A stretch of DNA of 64,000 bases. It comes from Promicromonospora panici. Lineage in GTDB: Bacteria; Actinomycetota; Actinomycetes; Actinomycetales; Cellulomonadaceae. This document shows, piece after piece, positions 15,631-25,484 of the stretch. Position 1 is the stretch's first letter. Each line of letters opens with the position of its first letter. A program made the position numbers and the translations under genes. Where the stretch lies: NCBI RefSeq assembly GCF_900608595.1, contig NZ_UWYY01000004.1:186001-250000 (forward strand), read 5' to 3'. The notes under the pieces are model-generated. The model worked only from the letters and a program-made list of their open reading frames with translations, was not told where the DNA came from and did no database searches.

Positions 15631-17469
15631 ATGCCCACGTTCGATATCGGACCCGAGGACTTCCTGCTCGACGGCGAGCGGATGCAGGTCGTCAGTGGCG
15701 CGCTGCACTACTTCCGCGTGCACCCCGACCAGTGGGCCGATCGGATCCACAAGGCCCGGCTGATGGGCCTGAACACCATCGAGACATACGTGCCGTGGAA
15801 CTTCCACGCGCCCGAGCCGGGGGTCTTCGACCTGGACGGACGGCGTGACCTGGGCCGGTTCCTCGACCTGGTGGCCGCCGAGGGCCTGCACGCCATCGTG
15901 CGGCCGGGCCCGTACATCTGCGCGGAGTGGGACGGCGGGGGCCTGCCGGCCTGGCTCCTGGCCGACGACGCCGTGGGCGTGCGCCGTCACGAGCCGCGGT
16001 TCCTCGACGCGATCGGCAAGTACTACGCGAGCCTGCTGCCGCTCGTGGCCGAGCGTCAGGTGACGCACGGCGGACCGGTGCTCATGGTGCAGGTCGAGAA
16101 CGAGTACGGCGCCTACGGCGACGACCCGCTGCCCGAGCGGCAGAAATACCTGCGCGCGCTCGTCGACCTGGTGCGCGACCAGGGCATCGACGTCCCGCTG
16201 TTCACGTGCGACCAGGCGAACGACGAGATGCTCGCCCGCGGCGGCCTGCCGGAGCTGCACAAGACGGCGACGTTCGGGTCGCGCAGCGCGGAGCGGCTCG
16301 AGGTGCTGCGGCGGAACCAGCCGACGGGTCCGCTGATGTGCATGGAGTTCTGGAACGGCTGGTTCGACTCGTGGGGGCTGGAGCACCACCTGGCGCCCGC
16401 CGAGGCGAACGCCGCCGACCTGGACGATTTGCTCGCGGCCGGCGGGTCCGTGAACCTGTACATGTTCCACGGCGGCACCAACTTCGGGCTGACCAGCGGC
16501 GCGAACGACAAGGGCATCTACCGGCCCATCACGACGTCGTACGACTACGACGCACCGCTCGCCGAGGACGGCACGCCGACCGCCAAGTACTACGCGATGC
16601 GGGAAGTCATCGCGCGGCACCTTTCGGTGCCCGACGAGGTCCCCGCGGCGCGGCGCCCGGCGCCCGCCCTGGACGTGGCCCTGACCGCGCACGTCCCGCT
16701 CGCGGACGCTGTGCCCGCGCTCGTGCGCGGCGCCCTGGGCACCTTCGACCACGCGCCCACGATGGAGGAGCTGGGCCTCTGGTCGGGCTTCGCGGTGTAC
16801 CGCACCACCATCCGGCCCGACGACGCCGTCCTGACGGTCGGCGAGGTGCGCGACCGTGCGGTCGTGCTCCTCGACGGCGAGCCGGTCGGCGTGCTCGACC
16901 GCGGGTCGCACACGTTCGCCGTCGCGCTGCCTGCGCGGGCTGGTGAGCTGACGCTGCTGGTCGAGAACCAGGGGCACGTCGACTACGGGCCCCGGATCGG
17001 CGAGCCCAATGGACTGATCGGTACCGTGCGGACCGCGGCGCGCGTGCTGGACGAGTGGGAGGCGGGCGCGCTGCGGGCAGAGGACGCCCCGGAGCTGCTG
17101 CGTGCGGCGCTGGACCTGGCCGACGACGGCGGCGCGGCGGCGTCCGGCGTCGGACCGGCTGCGGGTGACGCGGCTGGCGTTGCCGGGGCGGGCGGCGCGG
17201 CCGCGGCGGGTCTGCACCGCGGCACGTTCGACTCGGTCGCCGGGGCGGACCACTTCCTGCGCCTCGACGGCTGGACCAAGGGCCTGGCCTGGGTCAACGG
17301 CGAGCTGCTGGGCCGCTACTGGAGTCTGGGCCCCACGCACACGCTGTACGTGCCGGGGCCGCTGGTCCGTGCGACGGGCAACGAGCTCGTCCTGCTGGAG
17401 CTGCACGGCGCGGCGACCACGGGAGCGTCGTTCGTCCCAACCCCGGCCCTGGGCGTCACGGAACAGTAA
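15631..17469 (+). CDS. Beta-galactosidase, glycoside hydrolase family 35
   Basis: 612 residues. The N-terminal (beta/alpha)8 barrel carries GH35 signatures: SGALHYFRVHPDQWADR, GPYICAEWDGGGLPAWL, the acid/base Glu in VENEYG (about residue 158) and the nucleophile Glu in CMEFWNGW (about 239). A beta-sandwich follows, ending in WVNGELLGRYWSLGP. No signal peptide is seen, so it is cytoplasmic and would hydrolyse imported oligosaccharides. AGAGGA lies 10 nt before the ATG. An Ala/Gly-rich linker at about 509-532 may be a disordered loop. It completes the LacI-permease-lipoprotein locus. Confidence 0.93.
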   Translation: MPTFDIGPEDFLLDGERMQVVSGALHYFRVHPDQWADRIHKARLMGLNTIETYVPWNFHAPEPGVFDLDGRRDLGRFLDLVAAEGLHAIVRPGPYICAEWDGGGLPAWLLADDAVGVRRHEPRFLDAIGKYYASLLPLVAERQVTHGGPVLMVQVENEYGAYGDDPLPERQKYLRALVDLVRDQGIDVPLFTCDQANDEMLARGGLPELHKTATFGSRSAERLEVLRRNQPTGPLMCMEFWNGWFDSWGLEHHLAPAEANAADLDDLLAAGGSVNLYMFHGGTNFGLTSGANDKGIYRPITTSYDYDAPLAEDGTPTAKYYAMREVIARHLSVPDEVPAARRPAPALDVALTAHVPLADAVPALVRGALGTFDHAPTMEELGLWSGFAVYRTTIRPDDAVLTVGEVRDRAVVLLDGEPVGVLDRGSHTFAVALPARAGELTLLVENQGHVDYGPRIGEPNGLIGTVRTAARVLDEWEAGALRAEDAPELLRAALDLADDGGAAASGVGPAAGDAAGVAGAGGAAAAGLHRGTFDSVAGADHFLRLDGWTKGLAWVNGELLGRYWSLGPTHTLYVPGPLVRATGNELVLLELHGAATTGASFVPTPALGVTEQ

Positions 17470-17473
17470 ACCC

Positions 17474-17540
17474 TTGGTGGTGGGCGTAATCGTTGCGACC
17501 AAAGCGGACAAAAAGTCGCAACGATCACGCCCACAACCAA
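17474..17540 (-). repeat. Dispersed palindromic element, copy 1
   Basis: Arms of 26 bp (17474-17499 and 17515-17540) agree at 24 positions around a 15-bp loop. Read on the minus strand it shares its arm and loop sequence with the copies at 22671 and 27171. It lies between convergent genes, 4 bp after the GH35 stop, where it could serve both as a terminator. Confidence 0.75.
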
Positions 17541-17562
17541 CGGGTGGGCAGCCGGTGTGCGG

Positions 17563-18501
17563 TCAGCCCTTGACCGAGCCCAGCATCACCCCCGAGACGA
17601 AGTAGCGCTGGACGAAGGGGTACACGCACAGGATCGGGATGATGGTCAGGATCATCGTCACGGCCTGGATGTTCGCGGAGATCGCGGCGGTGGTCGTCCC
17701 CGCGACCGCCGCCCCCTCCGACGCCGTGGTCGATGCGCCCGCGATCAGATTGCGCAGGAACAGCGTGACGGGGAAGAGCTCCTGCTTGTCGAGGTAGAGG
17801 AACGCCGCGAACCAGTCGTTCCAGTACGCGACCGAGTAGAACAGCACCATCGTGGCGACGACGGGCTTCGACAGCGGCAGGACGATCCGGCAGAAGATGC
17901 CGAACCAGCCCAGCCCGTCGATCTGCGCGGCTTCCTCGAGCTCCCGGGGCAGGTTCTCGAAGAAGGCCTTCATCACCAGCAGGTTGAACACCGAGATCGC
18001 CCCCGGCAGGATCACCGCCCACATCGTGTTCTTCATGCCGAGGGCCGAGATCAGCACGTAGTTGGGGACGATGCCGCCGTTGAAGAACATCGTGAAGACG
18101 GCGAGCCCGATCAGGACGCTCCGGCCCCGCAGGTGCGGCTTGGAGATCGCGTACGCGAACGTCGTCGTCAGGACCATCGCGATGGTGGTACCGAGGAACG
18201 TGTACAGCACCGTGTTGCCGTACGCGCCCCAGAAGGTCCCGTTCTGCGCCACGGCCCGGTAGGTGTCGAGGTTGAACCCGACGGGCCACACGTTGACCAG
18301 GCCCGCCTTGATCGCGCCCGGGCTGGAGAACGATTGGGCGACCACGGTGATGAACGGATAGAGCATCACCGCGCACACCACCAGCAGCACCACCGTGTTG
18401 ACGGCGGTGAACGCCCGGTAGCCTCGGGTGTCGCGCGGGCCGACCGATATGCCCGCGCCCGCCGCGACGGACGACACGGTCATGGCGTTCTGGGTCACCA
18501 C
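17563..18501 (-). CDS. Sugar ABC transporter permease (LplC-like, CUT1)
   Basis: 312 residues from a GTG with AGGAG 7 nt upstream. Six membrane helices; EAA loop LEEAAQIDGLGWFGIFCRIV; C-terminus QRYFVSGVMLGSVKG, typical of the LplC subgroup that serves complex-polysaccharide oligomers. An extended loop, LIAGASTTASEGAAVAGTTT, lies before the last helix, as is usual for this subgroup. It overlaps the LplB-like gene by a few bases, so the two are translationally coupled. No ATPase gene is present. Confidence 0.9.
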   Translation of the reverse strand: MVTQNAMTVSSVAAGAGISVGPRDTRGYRAFTAVNTVVLLVVCAVMLYPFITVVAQSFSSPGAIKAGLVNVWPVGFNLDTYRAVAQNGTFWGAYGNTVLYTFLGTTIAMVLTTTFAYAISKPHLRGRSVLIGLAVFTMFFNGGIVPNYVLISALGMKNTMWAVILPGAISVFNLLVMKAFFENLPRELEEAAQIDGLGWFGIFCRIVLPLSKPVVATMVLFYSVAYWNDWFAAFLYLDKQELFPVTLFLRNLIAGASTTASEGAAVAGTTTAAISANIQAVTMILTIIPILCVYPFVQRYFVSGVMLGSVKG

Positions 18502-19478
18502 AGGCTTGCTCCTGTCATACGTCGCGAGATGAGATTCGCCGACAGCACCATGACGAGCCCGATACAGGCCTGGAAGAGCCCGATCGCGGCCGCGTAGCTG
18601 AGGTTGTTGGACACCAGTCCGACGCGGTACAGGTACGTCGAGATGACGTCGCCCGTGGCGTAGGTCAGCGGGCTGTAGAGGAGGAGGACCTTCTCGAAGC
18701 CGACGTTGAGGAAGGTCCCGATGTTGAGGATCAGCAGCGTGATCATGGTGGGCCGGATGCCGGGCAGGGTGACGTGCCACGTCTGCCGCCACCGGTTGGC
18801 GCCGTCGATCCGGGCTGCCTCGTAGAGCGAGGCGTCGACGGTGGTCAGTGCGGCGAGGTAGAGGATGGTCCCCCACCCGAGGGTCTGCCACACCTCGGAC
18901 CCGACGTAGATCGCTCGGAACCACTCCGGCCGCTGCAGGTACGGGACAGCTTCCCCGCCCAGGGCCTCGGTGATCTGGTTGACCGTCCCCTGCAGCGACA
19001 GGAGCTGCATGACCATGCCGGCGACGATCACCACCGAGAGGAAGTGCGGCAGGTAGGAGATCGACTGGACCGCCCTCTTGAACGCCTTCTTCCGTACCTC
19101 GTTGAGCAGGAGCGCCAGGACGATGGGCAGCGGGAAGCCGACGATCAGCGTGAGCGCCCCGATGATGACCGTGTTGCCGAACACGTGCCAGAACGTCGGG
19201 TCGTTGATGAACATGTCCACGTAGAGCAGCCCGACCCATTCCTCGCCGAAGATGCTGCCGCCCGGCCGGAACCGGCGGAACGCGATGACGTTCCCCAGCA
19301 TCGGGCCGTAGCGGAAGATCAGGAGGAACAGGACCGGCAGGACGGCCATCAGGTAGAGGACGCCGTCCCGGCGCCACACGACGCGCCACGGCAGCTTGGT
19401 CCCGTGGCCGCGCGGTGGACCGGTGTTCCACGGCCGTCGACCGACGACCTGCCGTCGGCCGACCGTTTCGGCGACCAC
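18495..19478 (-). CDS. Sugar ABC transporter permease (LplB-like, CUT1)
   Basis: 327 residues. The GTG at 19478 overlaps the TAG of the upstream binding-protein gene (TAGTG), so re-initiation is expected; a longer frame would run antisense into that gene. It has the LplB pattern: WRRDGVLYLMAVLPVLFLL as first helix, then RYGPMLGNVIAFRRF and EAA loop YEAARIDGANRWRQTWHVTL. It forms the transmembrane channel with the LplC-like partner. Confidence 0.9.
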   Translation of the reverse strand: MVAETVGRRQVVGRRPWNTGPPRGHGTKLPWRVVWRRDGVLYLMAVLPVLFLLIFRYGPMLGNVIAFRRFRPGGSIFGEEWVGLLYVDMFINDPTFWHVFGNTVIIGALTLIVGFPLPIVLALLLNEVRKKAFKRAVQSISYLPHFLSVVIVAGMVMQLLSLQGTVNQITEALGGEAVPYLQRPEWFRAIYVGSEVWQTLGWGTILYLAALTTVDASLYEAARIDGANRWRQTWHVTLPGIRPTMITLLILNIGTFLNVGFEKVLLLYSPLTYATGDVISTYLYRVGLVSNNLSYAAAIGLFQACIGLVMVLSANLISRRMTGASLW

Positions 19479-21157
19479 TAGCCGTTGCTCTCGGCGAAAC
19501 GCTGGTGGGCGCCGTTGACGAGGTCCAGGTACCCCTGCAGGTTCTGGCCCTCGAGCTCGGCGACGTACGCGTCCCACTCGCTGAGGTCCCGCTCACCGAG
19601 GATGAACTTCAGCGTGTTGGTGTTGACGGTGTCCGCGAGCGTCGTCGTCAGGAGCGAGGCCTGCTCGAGCTCCGCCTCGTTCAGTGGCGCGGGCGGGAAC
19701 GGGTCGCGCGGCGTCCTCGTCGAGAGCACAGAGTCGATGTACTCCACGAACTGGGGCGAGTTGTAGGACTCCTTCAGCGCCCTGGACTCGGTCGAGCCCG
19801 CGAGGACCTCCGACGAGAATCCCAGGTCCTTCGCGATGTCCGTGCCCGCGCCGAAGTTGATGTTGAACGCGTCGAGCGAGTAGCCGGGCTCGAGCGTGAA
19901 CTTCCCGTCTTCGGACTTGGTGTACGTCTCGCCCTCGACGCCCCAGCGCAGCATCTCGCGGGCGTCGGGGTTGTAGTACAGCCAGTCCAGGAACTGCAGC
20001 AGGGCGATGAAGTTCGGGTCGTCCTTGGCCTCGGAGTTCACCATGAAGCCGTTCCAGAAGTTGCGCGGCTCGACGATCTGGCCGGCCTCGCCGCCCGGCG
20101 GGGCGATCTGGACGACCTCGTGGTTGCCCTTGCCGACCGTCTCGTCCAGCGCCGTCGAGAACTCCTGCACCGTGCCGTTCGCGCCGGAGGCGGCGAACAC
20201 CTCTTCAGCGGCGAACTTCTCGGTGACCGTCCCCGCGCCGTCGTTGGTGGCGGTGAAGGACTCGGGGTCGAGCAGCCCGTCCTCCACGAGCCCGTGGAAG
20301 TACTCGACCATCTTCTTGTAGCCGTCCGACGTGGCGGCGTACACGAACTCGCCGGACTCCTCGTCGAAGAACGTGCCGTCGCCGAATCCCCAGCCGGCCC
20401 GGGTCCCGAAGGCGTGCGAGGCGTAGTTGAGCATCGACTGGCCCTCGAAACCGTCGGCCAGGGGGTAGCTGTCGGGGTACTTGGCCTTGATCTTCTCGAG
20501 CCCCGCCCGCAGCTCGTCCCAGGTCTCCGGGATGGGCGCACCCACCTCGTCGAACACGTCCTTGCGCACCAGGAGCGTGAAGACCGGGACCGAGACCTCC
20601 TGGAGGCCGGGCATCATGTAGTACTTGCCGTCCGCCTGGCGCAGGTTGTCGATCATCGGGCGCAGGTCCCACTCCTCCACGTACTTCTGGAAGTTGGGCA
20701 TGTACTCCTCGTAGTCACTGAGCGGCAGCACGGCGCCCGACGCCGCGAAGCTCTTCTCCTCGCCGGTGTAGACGAGCGGGATGATGTACGGCGCGTCACC
20801 GGCGCTGAGGAGGAGGCTGCGCTTCTCCACCGCGTCGCTGAACGGGATGTTGGTCAGGTCGAGGGAGACGTTCGTCCGCTTCTCGATCTCGTCGAACTGC
20901 TGCCAGGAGTCCTTGATCGGAAGCTCGGGCCAGTCGGTCCAGAGCATGGAGAAGCTCACCGGCTCGGTGGCCTTGAACTGCTGGTCGGCCTCGAAGCTCT
21001 CCATGGCACCGGTGGTCTGTTCGAGCCCTTCGGGCTCGCCGTCTCCGCCACCGCCTGTGGTGCACGCGGCCAGGGCGACCAGCGCCGCCGCGGCCACGGC
21101 CGCCGTCATGCGCCGGCCTGTGCGGCGCGCTCGTCGAGTTGTCACGTCACGAGTCAT
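19478..21157 (-). CDS. Extracellular solute-binding lipoprotein (LplA-like)
   Basis: 559 residues from an ATG preceded by GAGGAGA. Basic N-terminus, hydrophobic segment and lipobox LAAC (Cys32), then a long CUT1 binding protein (FSMLWTDWPELPIKDSW, YYMMPGLQEVSVPVFTLLVR, PETWDELRAGLEKIK). The length of about 560 is typical of LplA-type receptors for larger oligosaccharides. It is the first gene of a three-gene operon with overlapping permease genes. No glycosidase lies beside it on the same strand, so the ligand is open. Confidence 0.9.
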   Translation of the reverse strand: MTRDVTTRRARRTGRRMTAAVAAAALVALAACTTGGGGDGEPEGLEQTTGAMESFEADQQFKATEPVSFSMLWTDWPELPIKDSWQQFDEIEKRTNVSLDLTNIPFSDAVEKRSLLLSAGDAPYIIPLVYTGEEKSFAASGAVLPLSDYEEYMPNFQKYVEEWDLRPMIDNLRQADGKYYMMPGLQEVSVPVFTLLVRKDVFDEVGAPIPETWDELRAGLEKIKAKYPDSYPLADGFEGQSMLNYASHAFGTRAGWGFGDGTFFDEESGEFVYAATSDGYKKMVEYFHGLVEDGLLDPESFTATNDGAGTVTEKFAAEEVFAASGANGTVQEFSTALDETVGKGNHEVVQIAPPGGEAGQIVEPRNFWNGFMVNSEAKDDPNFIALLQFLDWLYYNPDAREMLRWGVEGETYTKSEDGKFTLEPGYSLDAFNINFGAGTDIAKDLGFSSEVLAGSTESRALKESYNSPQFVEYIDSVLSTRTPRDPFPPAPLNEAELEQASLLTTTLADTVNTNTLKFILGERDLSEWDAYVAELEGQNLQGYLDLVNGAHQRFAESNG

Positions 21158-21286
21158 GTCTCTCCTCATTGAGAACCGATCCCGAGCGCCAGTGCTCGGG
21201 AATCACCTGCGACGGTCGCGCTCGGCCGACCAGCTCGACGGCCCGCCGGACCGATCGACCGAAACACTTTCGTGCCGTTTCGCAAA

Positions 21287-21298
21287 TTTACCGTTAAA
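21287..21298. promoter_or_regulatory. Candidate LacI-type operator upstream of LplA-like operon
   Basis: TTTACCGTTAAA (TTTAACGGTAAA on the gene strand) is an imperfect 12-bp palindrome in an AT-rich patch about 130 bp before the operon start. It resembles sugar-operon LacI sites. No regulator gene lies in the operon. Apart from this, the 252-bp gap 21158-21409 shows no gene. Confidence 0.35.
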
Positions 21299-21409
21299 GT
21301 AGGGTAAGCCGGAAAGCCCGTCAACCCCTCGGTCCGAGTGACTCCAGCACTGCGGGTTACGCGGCGGAGAGAGGGCCGCGCACCCTCGGGCACGTCGAAA
21401 GTTTCGCGG

Positions 21410-22651
21410 TCAGGCCCGCGCGCCGTCCTTCCACACCTGGGCGACCAGCGGTACGCCAGGGCGGTAGGCCAGGTAGAGGTGGCTGGGGGCGTCGAGCACG
21501 GTGAGATCGGCGCGCGCGCCGACCCGCAGGTGGCCGACGTCGTCCCGCCGGAGTGCCGCCGCCCCGCCCGCCGTGGCCGACCAGAGGGCCTCGGCAGGAC
21601 TCATCCGCATCTCGCGCACGGCGAGCGCGACCACGAACGGCATGGACGAGCTGTAGCCCGAGCCCGGGTTGCAGTCCGTGGCGAGCGCGACGGGCACGCC
21701 AGCCGCTAGCAGACGGCGCGCGTCCGGATAGGGCGACCGGGTGGAGAACTCGATCGCGGGCAGGAGCGTCGCGACGCTGCCGTGCCCGACGCCGGAGCCC
21801 GAGCCCGAGCGGCCGGCCCAGGACCCGGCCAGCGCGTCGACGTCGGCGTCGGTCAGGTAGGTGCAGTGGTCGACGCTGGCCGCCCCGACCTCGACCGCGA
21901 GCCGGACGCCGGGGCCGGCCGAGAGCTGGTTGCCGTGCACGCGGGCGAGCAAGCCGGCGCGCAGGCCGGCGGCGAGCACGGCCCGGGACTCGTCCTCGTC
22001 GAAGGCGGTGGGCGCCGCGGGCTCGCAGAACACGTCGACCCAGCGGGCGTGCGGCGCGCAGGCGGCGAGCATCGGCCCGGTCACGAGGCGGAGGTAGGCG
22101 GCGCGGTCGTGCGCGTACTCGGCGGGGACGGTGTGGGCGCCGAGGTAGGTCGTCTCCGGCGTGAGCTCGCGCGCGATCCGCAGCATGCGGGCCTCGGTGG
22201 CGACGTCCTGGCCGTAGCCGCTCTTGATCTCGACGGTGGTCGTGCCCTGCGCGAGCATCTCCCGCACGAGGGCTCGGCCGCGCGCCCGCAGGGCCTCCTC
22301 GCTCGCGGCGCGCGTGGCGGCCACGGTGTTCGCGATGCCGCCCCCGGTGTACGGCTCGCCCGTCATGCGCGCGGCGAACTCCGCTGAGCGGTCCCCCGCG
22401 AACACGGTGTGCGAGTGCGAGTCCACGAACCCCGGGAGCACGCATCGCCCCTCGAGGTCGACCGCCACGTCCGCCGCGGGCGCCGACGACGCCGGTCCCG
22501 TCCAAGCAATCCGGCCCGCCTCGACGACGACGGCGGCGTCCGCCACCATGCCGAGCCCGTCGCCCGGGCCGCCGGCGCGAGGCTCGGACGCCCCGCCGTG
22601 GACCGGGTCGTTCGTGACCAGCTCGCCGATGTTCGTCAGCAGCACGCTCAT
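21410..22651 (-). CDS. hutI: Imidazolonepropionase
   Basis: 413 residues; GGGAG lies 7 nt before the ATG. This amidohydrolase-fold metalloenzyme opens 4-imidazolone-5-propionate to N-formimino-L-glutamate, the third step of histidine breakdown. Metal and substrate motifs: [57 protein letters not shown] and [17 protein letters not shown]. It is the last gene of the hut operon, separated from hutF by copy 2 of the palindromic element. Confidence 0.95.
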   Translation of the reverse strand: MSVLLTNIGELVTNDPVHGGASEPRAGGPGDGLGMVADAAVVVEAGRIAWTGPASSAPAADVAVDLEGRCVLPGFVDSHSHTVFAGDRSAEFAARMTGEPYTGGGIANTVAATRAASEEALRARGRALVREMLAQGTTTVEIKSGYGQDVATEARMLRIARELTPETTYLGAHTVPAEYAHDRAAYLRLVTGPMLAACAPHARWVDVFCEPAAPTAFDEDESRAVLAAGLRAGLLARVHGNQLSAGPGVRLAVEVGAASVDHCTYLTDADVDALAGSWAGRSGSGSGVGHGSVATLLPAIEFSTRSPYPDARRLLAAGVPVALATDCNPGSGYSSSMPFVVALAVREMRMSPAEALWSATAGGAAALRRDDVGHLRVGARADLTVLDAPSHLYLAYRPGVPLVAQVWKDGARA

Positions 22652-22670
22652 GCTTCGCTCCCTGAGGTCT

Positions 22671-22736
22671 TTGGTTGTGAGCGCGACCGTTGCGACTTCG
22701 AGTCCGTTTTGGGCGCAACGGTCGCGCCCACAACCA
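22671..22736 (+). repeat. Dispersed palindromic element, copy 2
   Basis: Left arm 22671-22694 and right arm 22714-22736 match at 22 of 23 positions around a 19-bp loop that contains GTCCGTTTTGGG. It lies in the 89-bp gap between hutF and hutI, both on the minus strand. Arm and loop sequence, lengths and spacing match copy 3 at 27171. Confidence 0.75.
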
Positions 22737-22740
22737 GGGG

Positions 22741-24126
22741 CTAGGGGGTTGTCGCAGTCCAGAGTTCGTCGATCGCCTCCGACAGCATCCGGGCGACGTC
22801 GCCGGCGCGGTGCTCGCCGTCCCGGACGACGAGCTCGCCGCCCGCCACGACGTCGGACACGTCCGTCGCACCCGCCACCAGGGCCACCTGGGCGGGGTCG
22901 GTCCCGGCGGTGCGCGCCGTGTCGAGGCGCACCGCGACCAGGTCGGCGGGCGCGCCCACGGCGATCCGCCCCCCGTCCGGCCGGCCGAGCGCCGCGTGCC
23001 CGGCCGACGTCGCCATCTCGACCAGGGTCGCCGGACCGAACGAGCCGCGCCGTCCGGTCGCGAGCCGTTCGTGCTCCTCGACGCCGCGCGCCTCCGCGAG
23101 CACGTCGGCGCCCACGTGCTGGTCCGTACCGACCGACAGCGGGCTGCCCGCCCGCAGCAGCCGAAGCCCTGGGGCCAATCCGTCGGCGAGGTCGCGCTCC
23201 GTGGTCGGGCAGAGGCAGACGCCCGTGCCCGAGGCGCCGAGCAGCGCGACGTCGTCGTCGGTCAGATGCACGGCGTGGATCGCGGTGGTGCCGGGGCCGA
23301 GAGCTCCGGCGTCGTGCAGCAGGCGCGTCGGGGTGACGCCGAAGGCCGCGAGCGCCGCCTCGTTCTCCCCCGGCTGCTCCGACAGGTGCACGTGCAGCGG
23401 CGCGCCGGCCCGCCGCGCCCACCCGGCGACCTCGCGCAGCTCGTCGGGCGTGACCGCGCGGACCGAGTGGGCGGCGGCGCCGACGAGCACGCGGTCGTCG
23501 TCGGCCCAGGCGGCGCGCAGCGCGTCCACGCGGCGCGCCCATGCCTCGACGGTGCCATCGCCGAACCGGGCTTGCTCGGGGGCGAGCGGCTCGTGCTGAG
23601 CCGTACCGGGATGCTCCGTACCGAGGCCACCGTGCAGGTAGCAGGTGTCGAGCAGCGTGAGGTGTACCCCGGCGTCGCGCGCGGCGGAGCGCAGGGCCTC
23701 GGCCATGGCGTTCGGCCCGCCCTCGGACGCCGGGTGCGGCGTCCCGTCGGCGCGATGGTGCACGTAGTGGAACTCGCCGACGGCGGTCGTCCCGCCCAGC
23801 GCCATCTCGGCGTACACGGCGCGCGCCAGCCGCTCGTACAGCTCCGGCGTCAGTGCCGCGGCCAGCGCGTACATCCCCGCGCGCCAGGTCCAGAAGGAGC
23901 CGCCGCCCGCGTGCGTGCGCCCGCGCAGGGCGCGGTGGAACGCGTGCGAGTGCGCGTTGGCGAGACCCGGGAGCACTATCCCGCCGAGCCGCACGTCGCC
24001 GTCCGACGCCGCAGCTCCGAGCTCGACGCCGACGATCCGTCCCTCGGCGGTCTCCACCCGCACCGACTCCACGACGCCGGGGCCGCCCGGTTGGGCCAGC
24101 CAGGCCCGCTCGCACCAGAAGCTCAT
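22741..24126 (-). CDS. hutF: Formimidoylglutamate deiminase
   Basis: 461 residues of the amidohydrolase superfamily. It converts N-formimino-L-glutamate to N-formyl-L-glutamate and ammonia. Signatures: [20 protein letters not shown] (metal HxH), [39 protein letters not shown] and SVGTDQH (metal Asp). Its ATG overlaps the stop of the upstream M20 gene (ATGA). A pathway through HutF needs a deformylase next, and no HutG homologue is in the operon. Confidence 0.92.
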   Translation of the reverse strand: MSFWCERAWLAQPGGPGVVESVRVETAEGRIVGVELGAAASDGDVRLGGIVLPGLANAHSHAFHRALRGRTHAGGGSFWTWRAGMYALAAALTPELYERLARAVYAEMALGGTTAVGEFHYVHHRADGTPHPASEGGPNAMAEALRSAARDAGVHLTLLDTCYLHGGLGTEHPGTAQHEPLAPEQARFGDGTVEAWARRVDALRAAWADDDRVLVGAAAHSVRAVTPDELREVAGWARRAGAPLHVHLSEQPGENEAALAAFGVTPTRLLHDAGALGPGTTAIHAVHLTDDDVALLGASGTGVCLCPTTERDLADGLAPGLRLLRAGSPLSVGTDQHVGADVLAEARGVEEHERLATGRRGSFGPATLVEMATSAGHAALGRPDGGRIAVGAPADLVAVRLDTARTAGTDPAQVALVAGATDVSDVVAGGELVVRDGEHRAGDVARMLSEAIDELWTATTP

Positions 24127-25484
24127 CGCGCCCCACTCCCGGCGGCGCTGCCGTCCGCGGGTGGTCGGTAGGACGTCAGGTGATCGGCATTCCGAGGTGC
24201 CGACCACCTTGCATTCTGCCGACCACGCGGTTCGGTGAGGAGATCTGCCAGGACCGCCGTGAGCGCGGCCACGCCGGCGTCGCAGTCGGCCGCCTCCGCG
24301 AACTCGGCCGGGGAGTGCGAGACGCCCGTGGGGTTGCGCACGAACAGCATCGCGGTGGGCACACCGGCCGCGGCGAGGATCCCGGCGTCGTGGCCCGCGC
24401 CCGTGCCGATCACCGGGGCAGGCAGGCCGGAGCCGGGCCGTCCGACGACATCGGCGATCCGTGCCGCGAGCGCCGGATCGAACACGGTGGCGGGCGTCCA
24501 GGACTCCTCGACGGGATGCCACTGGCTCAGCCCCGCGGCCCCGGCCCTGCCGACTGCAGCCTTGTCAGCGGTCGCCGGATGGCCCAGGACCGCCCGGACC
24601 GCAGACTCCGTCTCCGCGCGGGCGTCTATCCAGGCGCGGACGCGGGACGGGATCGCGTTGACGCCGTTCGGCTCGACCTGGACCTTGGCCAGCGTCGCGA
24701 GCGCCCCGGCGTGCTCGGCTGCCGCGCGGACGTCGGTGATGAGCCGCGCGAGGTCGAGCATCGGGTCGTGGCGGTGGTCCAGCGGCGTCGTGCCGGCGTG
24801 GTTGGCCTCGCCCGCCAGGTCGACGCGCCAGCGGCCGTGCGGCCAGATCGCCGAGCCGATCGCAACCGGCGCCGCCTCGTCCGAGGGCAGGTCAGCCAGG
24901 TACCGGCCCTGTTCCACGTGCAACTCGACGAAGACGCCGATCCGCCCGAGAGCCTCGGGGTCACGCCCGTACTGCTCGAGCCGCACTCCGCCGGCGCCCC
25001 GGGCGAGCACGCCCGCCAGGCTGTCCCCGGCGCCGTCCCGCAGCGCGAGCAACCGGTCCGCGCCGACAGTCCCCGTGACCGCGCGCGAGCCGAGGCAGGC
25101 GAGCCCGAACCGAGCGCCCTCCTCGTCGGAGAAGTTCACGATCCCCAGCGGCCGAGCGGGTTGGACGCCGTCGGCCCGCAGCGCGTCGAGCGCCGCGAAC
25201 GCGCTGGCGACCCCGAGCGGGCCGTCGAACGCGCCGCCGCCGGGCACGGAGTCGAGGTGGCTGCCGGTCACGACGCCGGGCCCGTCGGCACCGGGGTCGC
25301 CCCACCATGCCCACTGGTTTCCTGCGCGGTCGGTCATCACGGAGAGCCCACGCGCGGCCGCCTCGGCGGCGAACCACTCGCGCAGCGCCAGGTCGTGCGG
25401 GGTCCAGGCGAACCGCTCGTACCCGCCGGACGGCGCCCGCCCGACGTCGGCGATCGCGTCGAGCAGCCGCCCTACATCCGTCAC
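24123..25484 (-). CDS. M20-family amidohydrolase (allantoate amidohydrolase/N-carbamoylase-like)
   Basis: 453 residues from a GTG with GGGAGA upstream, overlapping hutU by 4 nt (GTGA). Metal ligands of the dizinc hydantoinase/carbamoylase family are visible: [38 protein letters not shown] and GTGAGHDAG. The family cleaves N-carbamoyl or ureido groups from amino acids. In a hut operon that has HutF but no HutG, removal of the formyl group from N-formylglutamate is the logical role (inference). The last 30 or so residues are encoded by a nested palindrome (24161-24226) and look like an added tail. Confidence 0.85.
   Translation of the reverse strand: MTDVGRLLDAIADVGRAPSGGYERFAWTPHDLALREWFAAEAAARGLSVMTDRAGNQWAWWGDPGADGPGVVTGSHLDSVPGGGAFDGPLGVASAFAALDALRADGVQPARPLGIVNFSDEEGARFGLACLGSRAVTGTVGADRLLALRDGAGDSLAGVLARGAGGVRLEQYGRDPEALGRIGVFVELHVEQGRYLADLPSDEAAPVAIGSAIWPHGRWRVDLAGEANHAGTTPLDHRHDPMLDLARLITDVRAAAEHAGALATLAKVQVEPNGVNAIPSRVRAWIDARAETESAVRAVLGHPATADKAAVGRAGAAGLSQWHPVEESWTPATVFDPALAARIADVVGRPGSGLPAPVIGTGAGHDAGILAAAGVPTAMLFVRNPTGVSHSPAEFAEAADCDAGVAALTAVLADLLTEPRGRQNARWSAPRNADHLTSYRPPADGSAAGSGAR
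24161..24226. repeat. Nested palindrome inside the 3' end of the M20 gene
   Basis: An inner stem (24178-24189 with 24198-24209, 11 of 12 pairs) sits inside outer arms GTGGTCGGTA (24161-24170) and TGCCGACCAC (24217-24226). TGCCGACCAC also occurs as a direct repeat at 24198-24207. It is translated as part of the C-terminal tail of the M20 protein and precedes hutF. It may be a palindromic unit captured in the reading frame. Confidence 0.6.

Noticed and set aside
22652..24136. Upstream extension of the hutI frame giving a 908-residue protein
   Set aside because: It runs out of frame through hutF; the ATG at 22651 has GGGAG and starts a normal HutI N-terminus.
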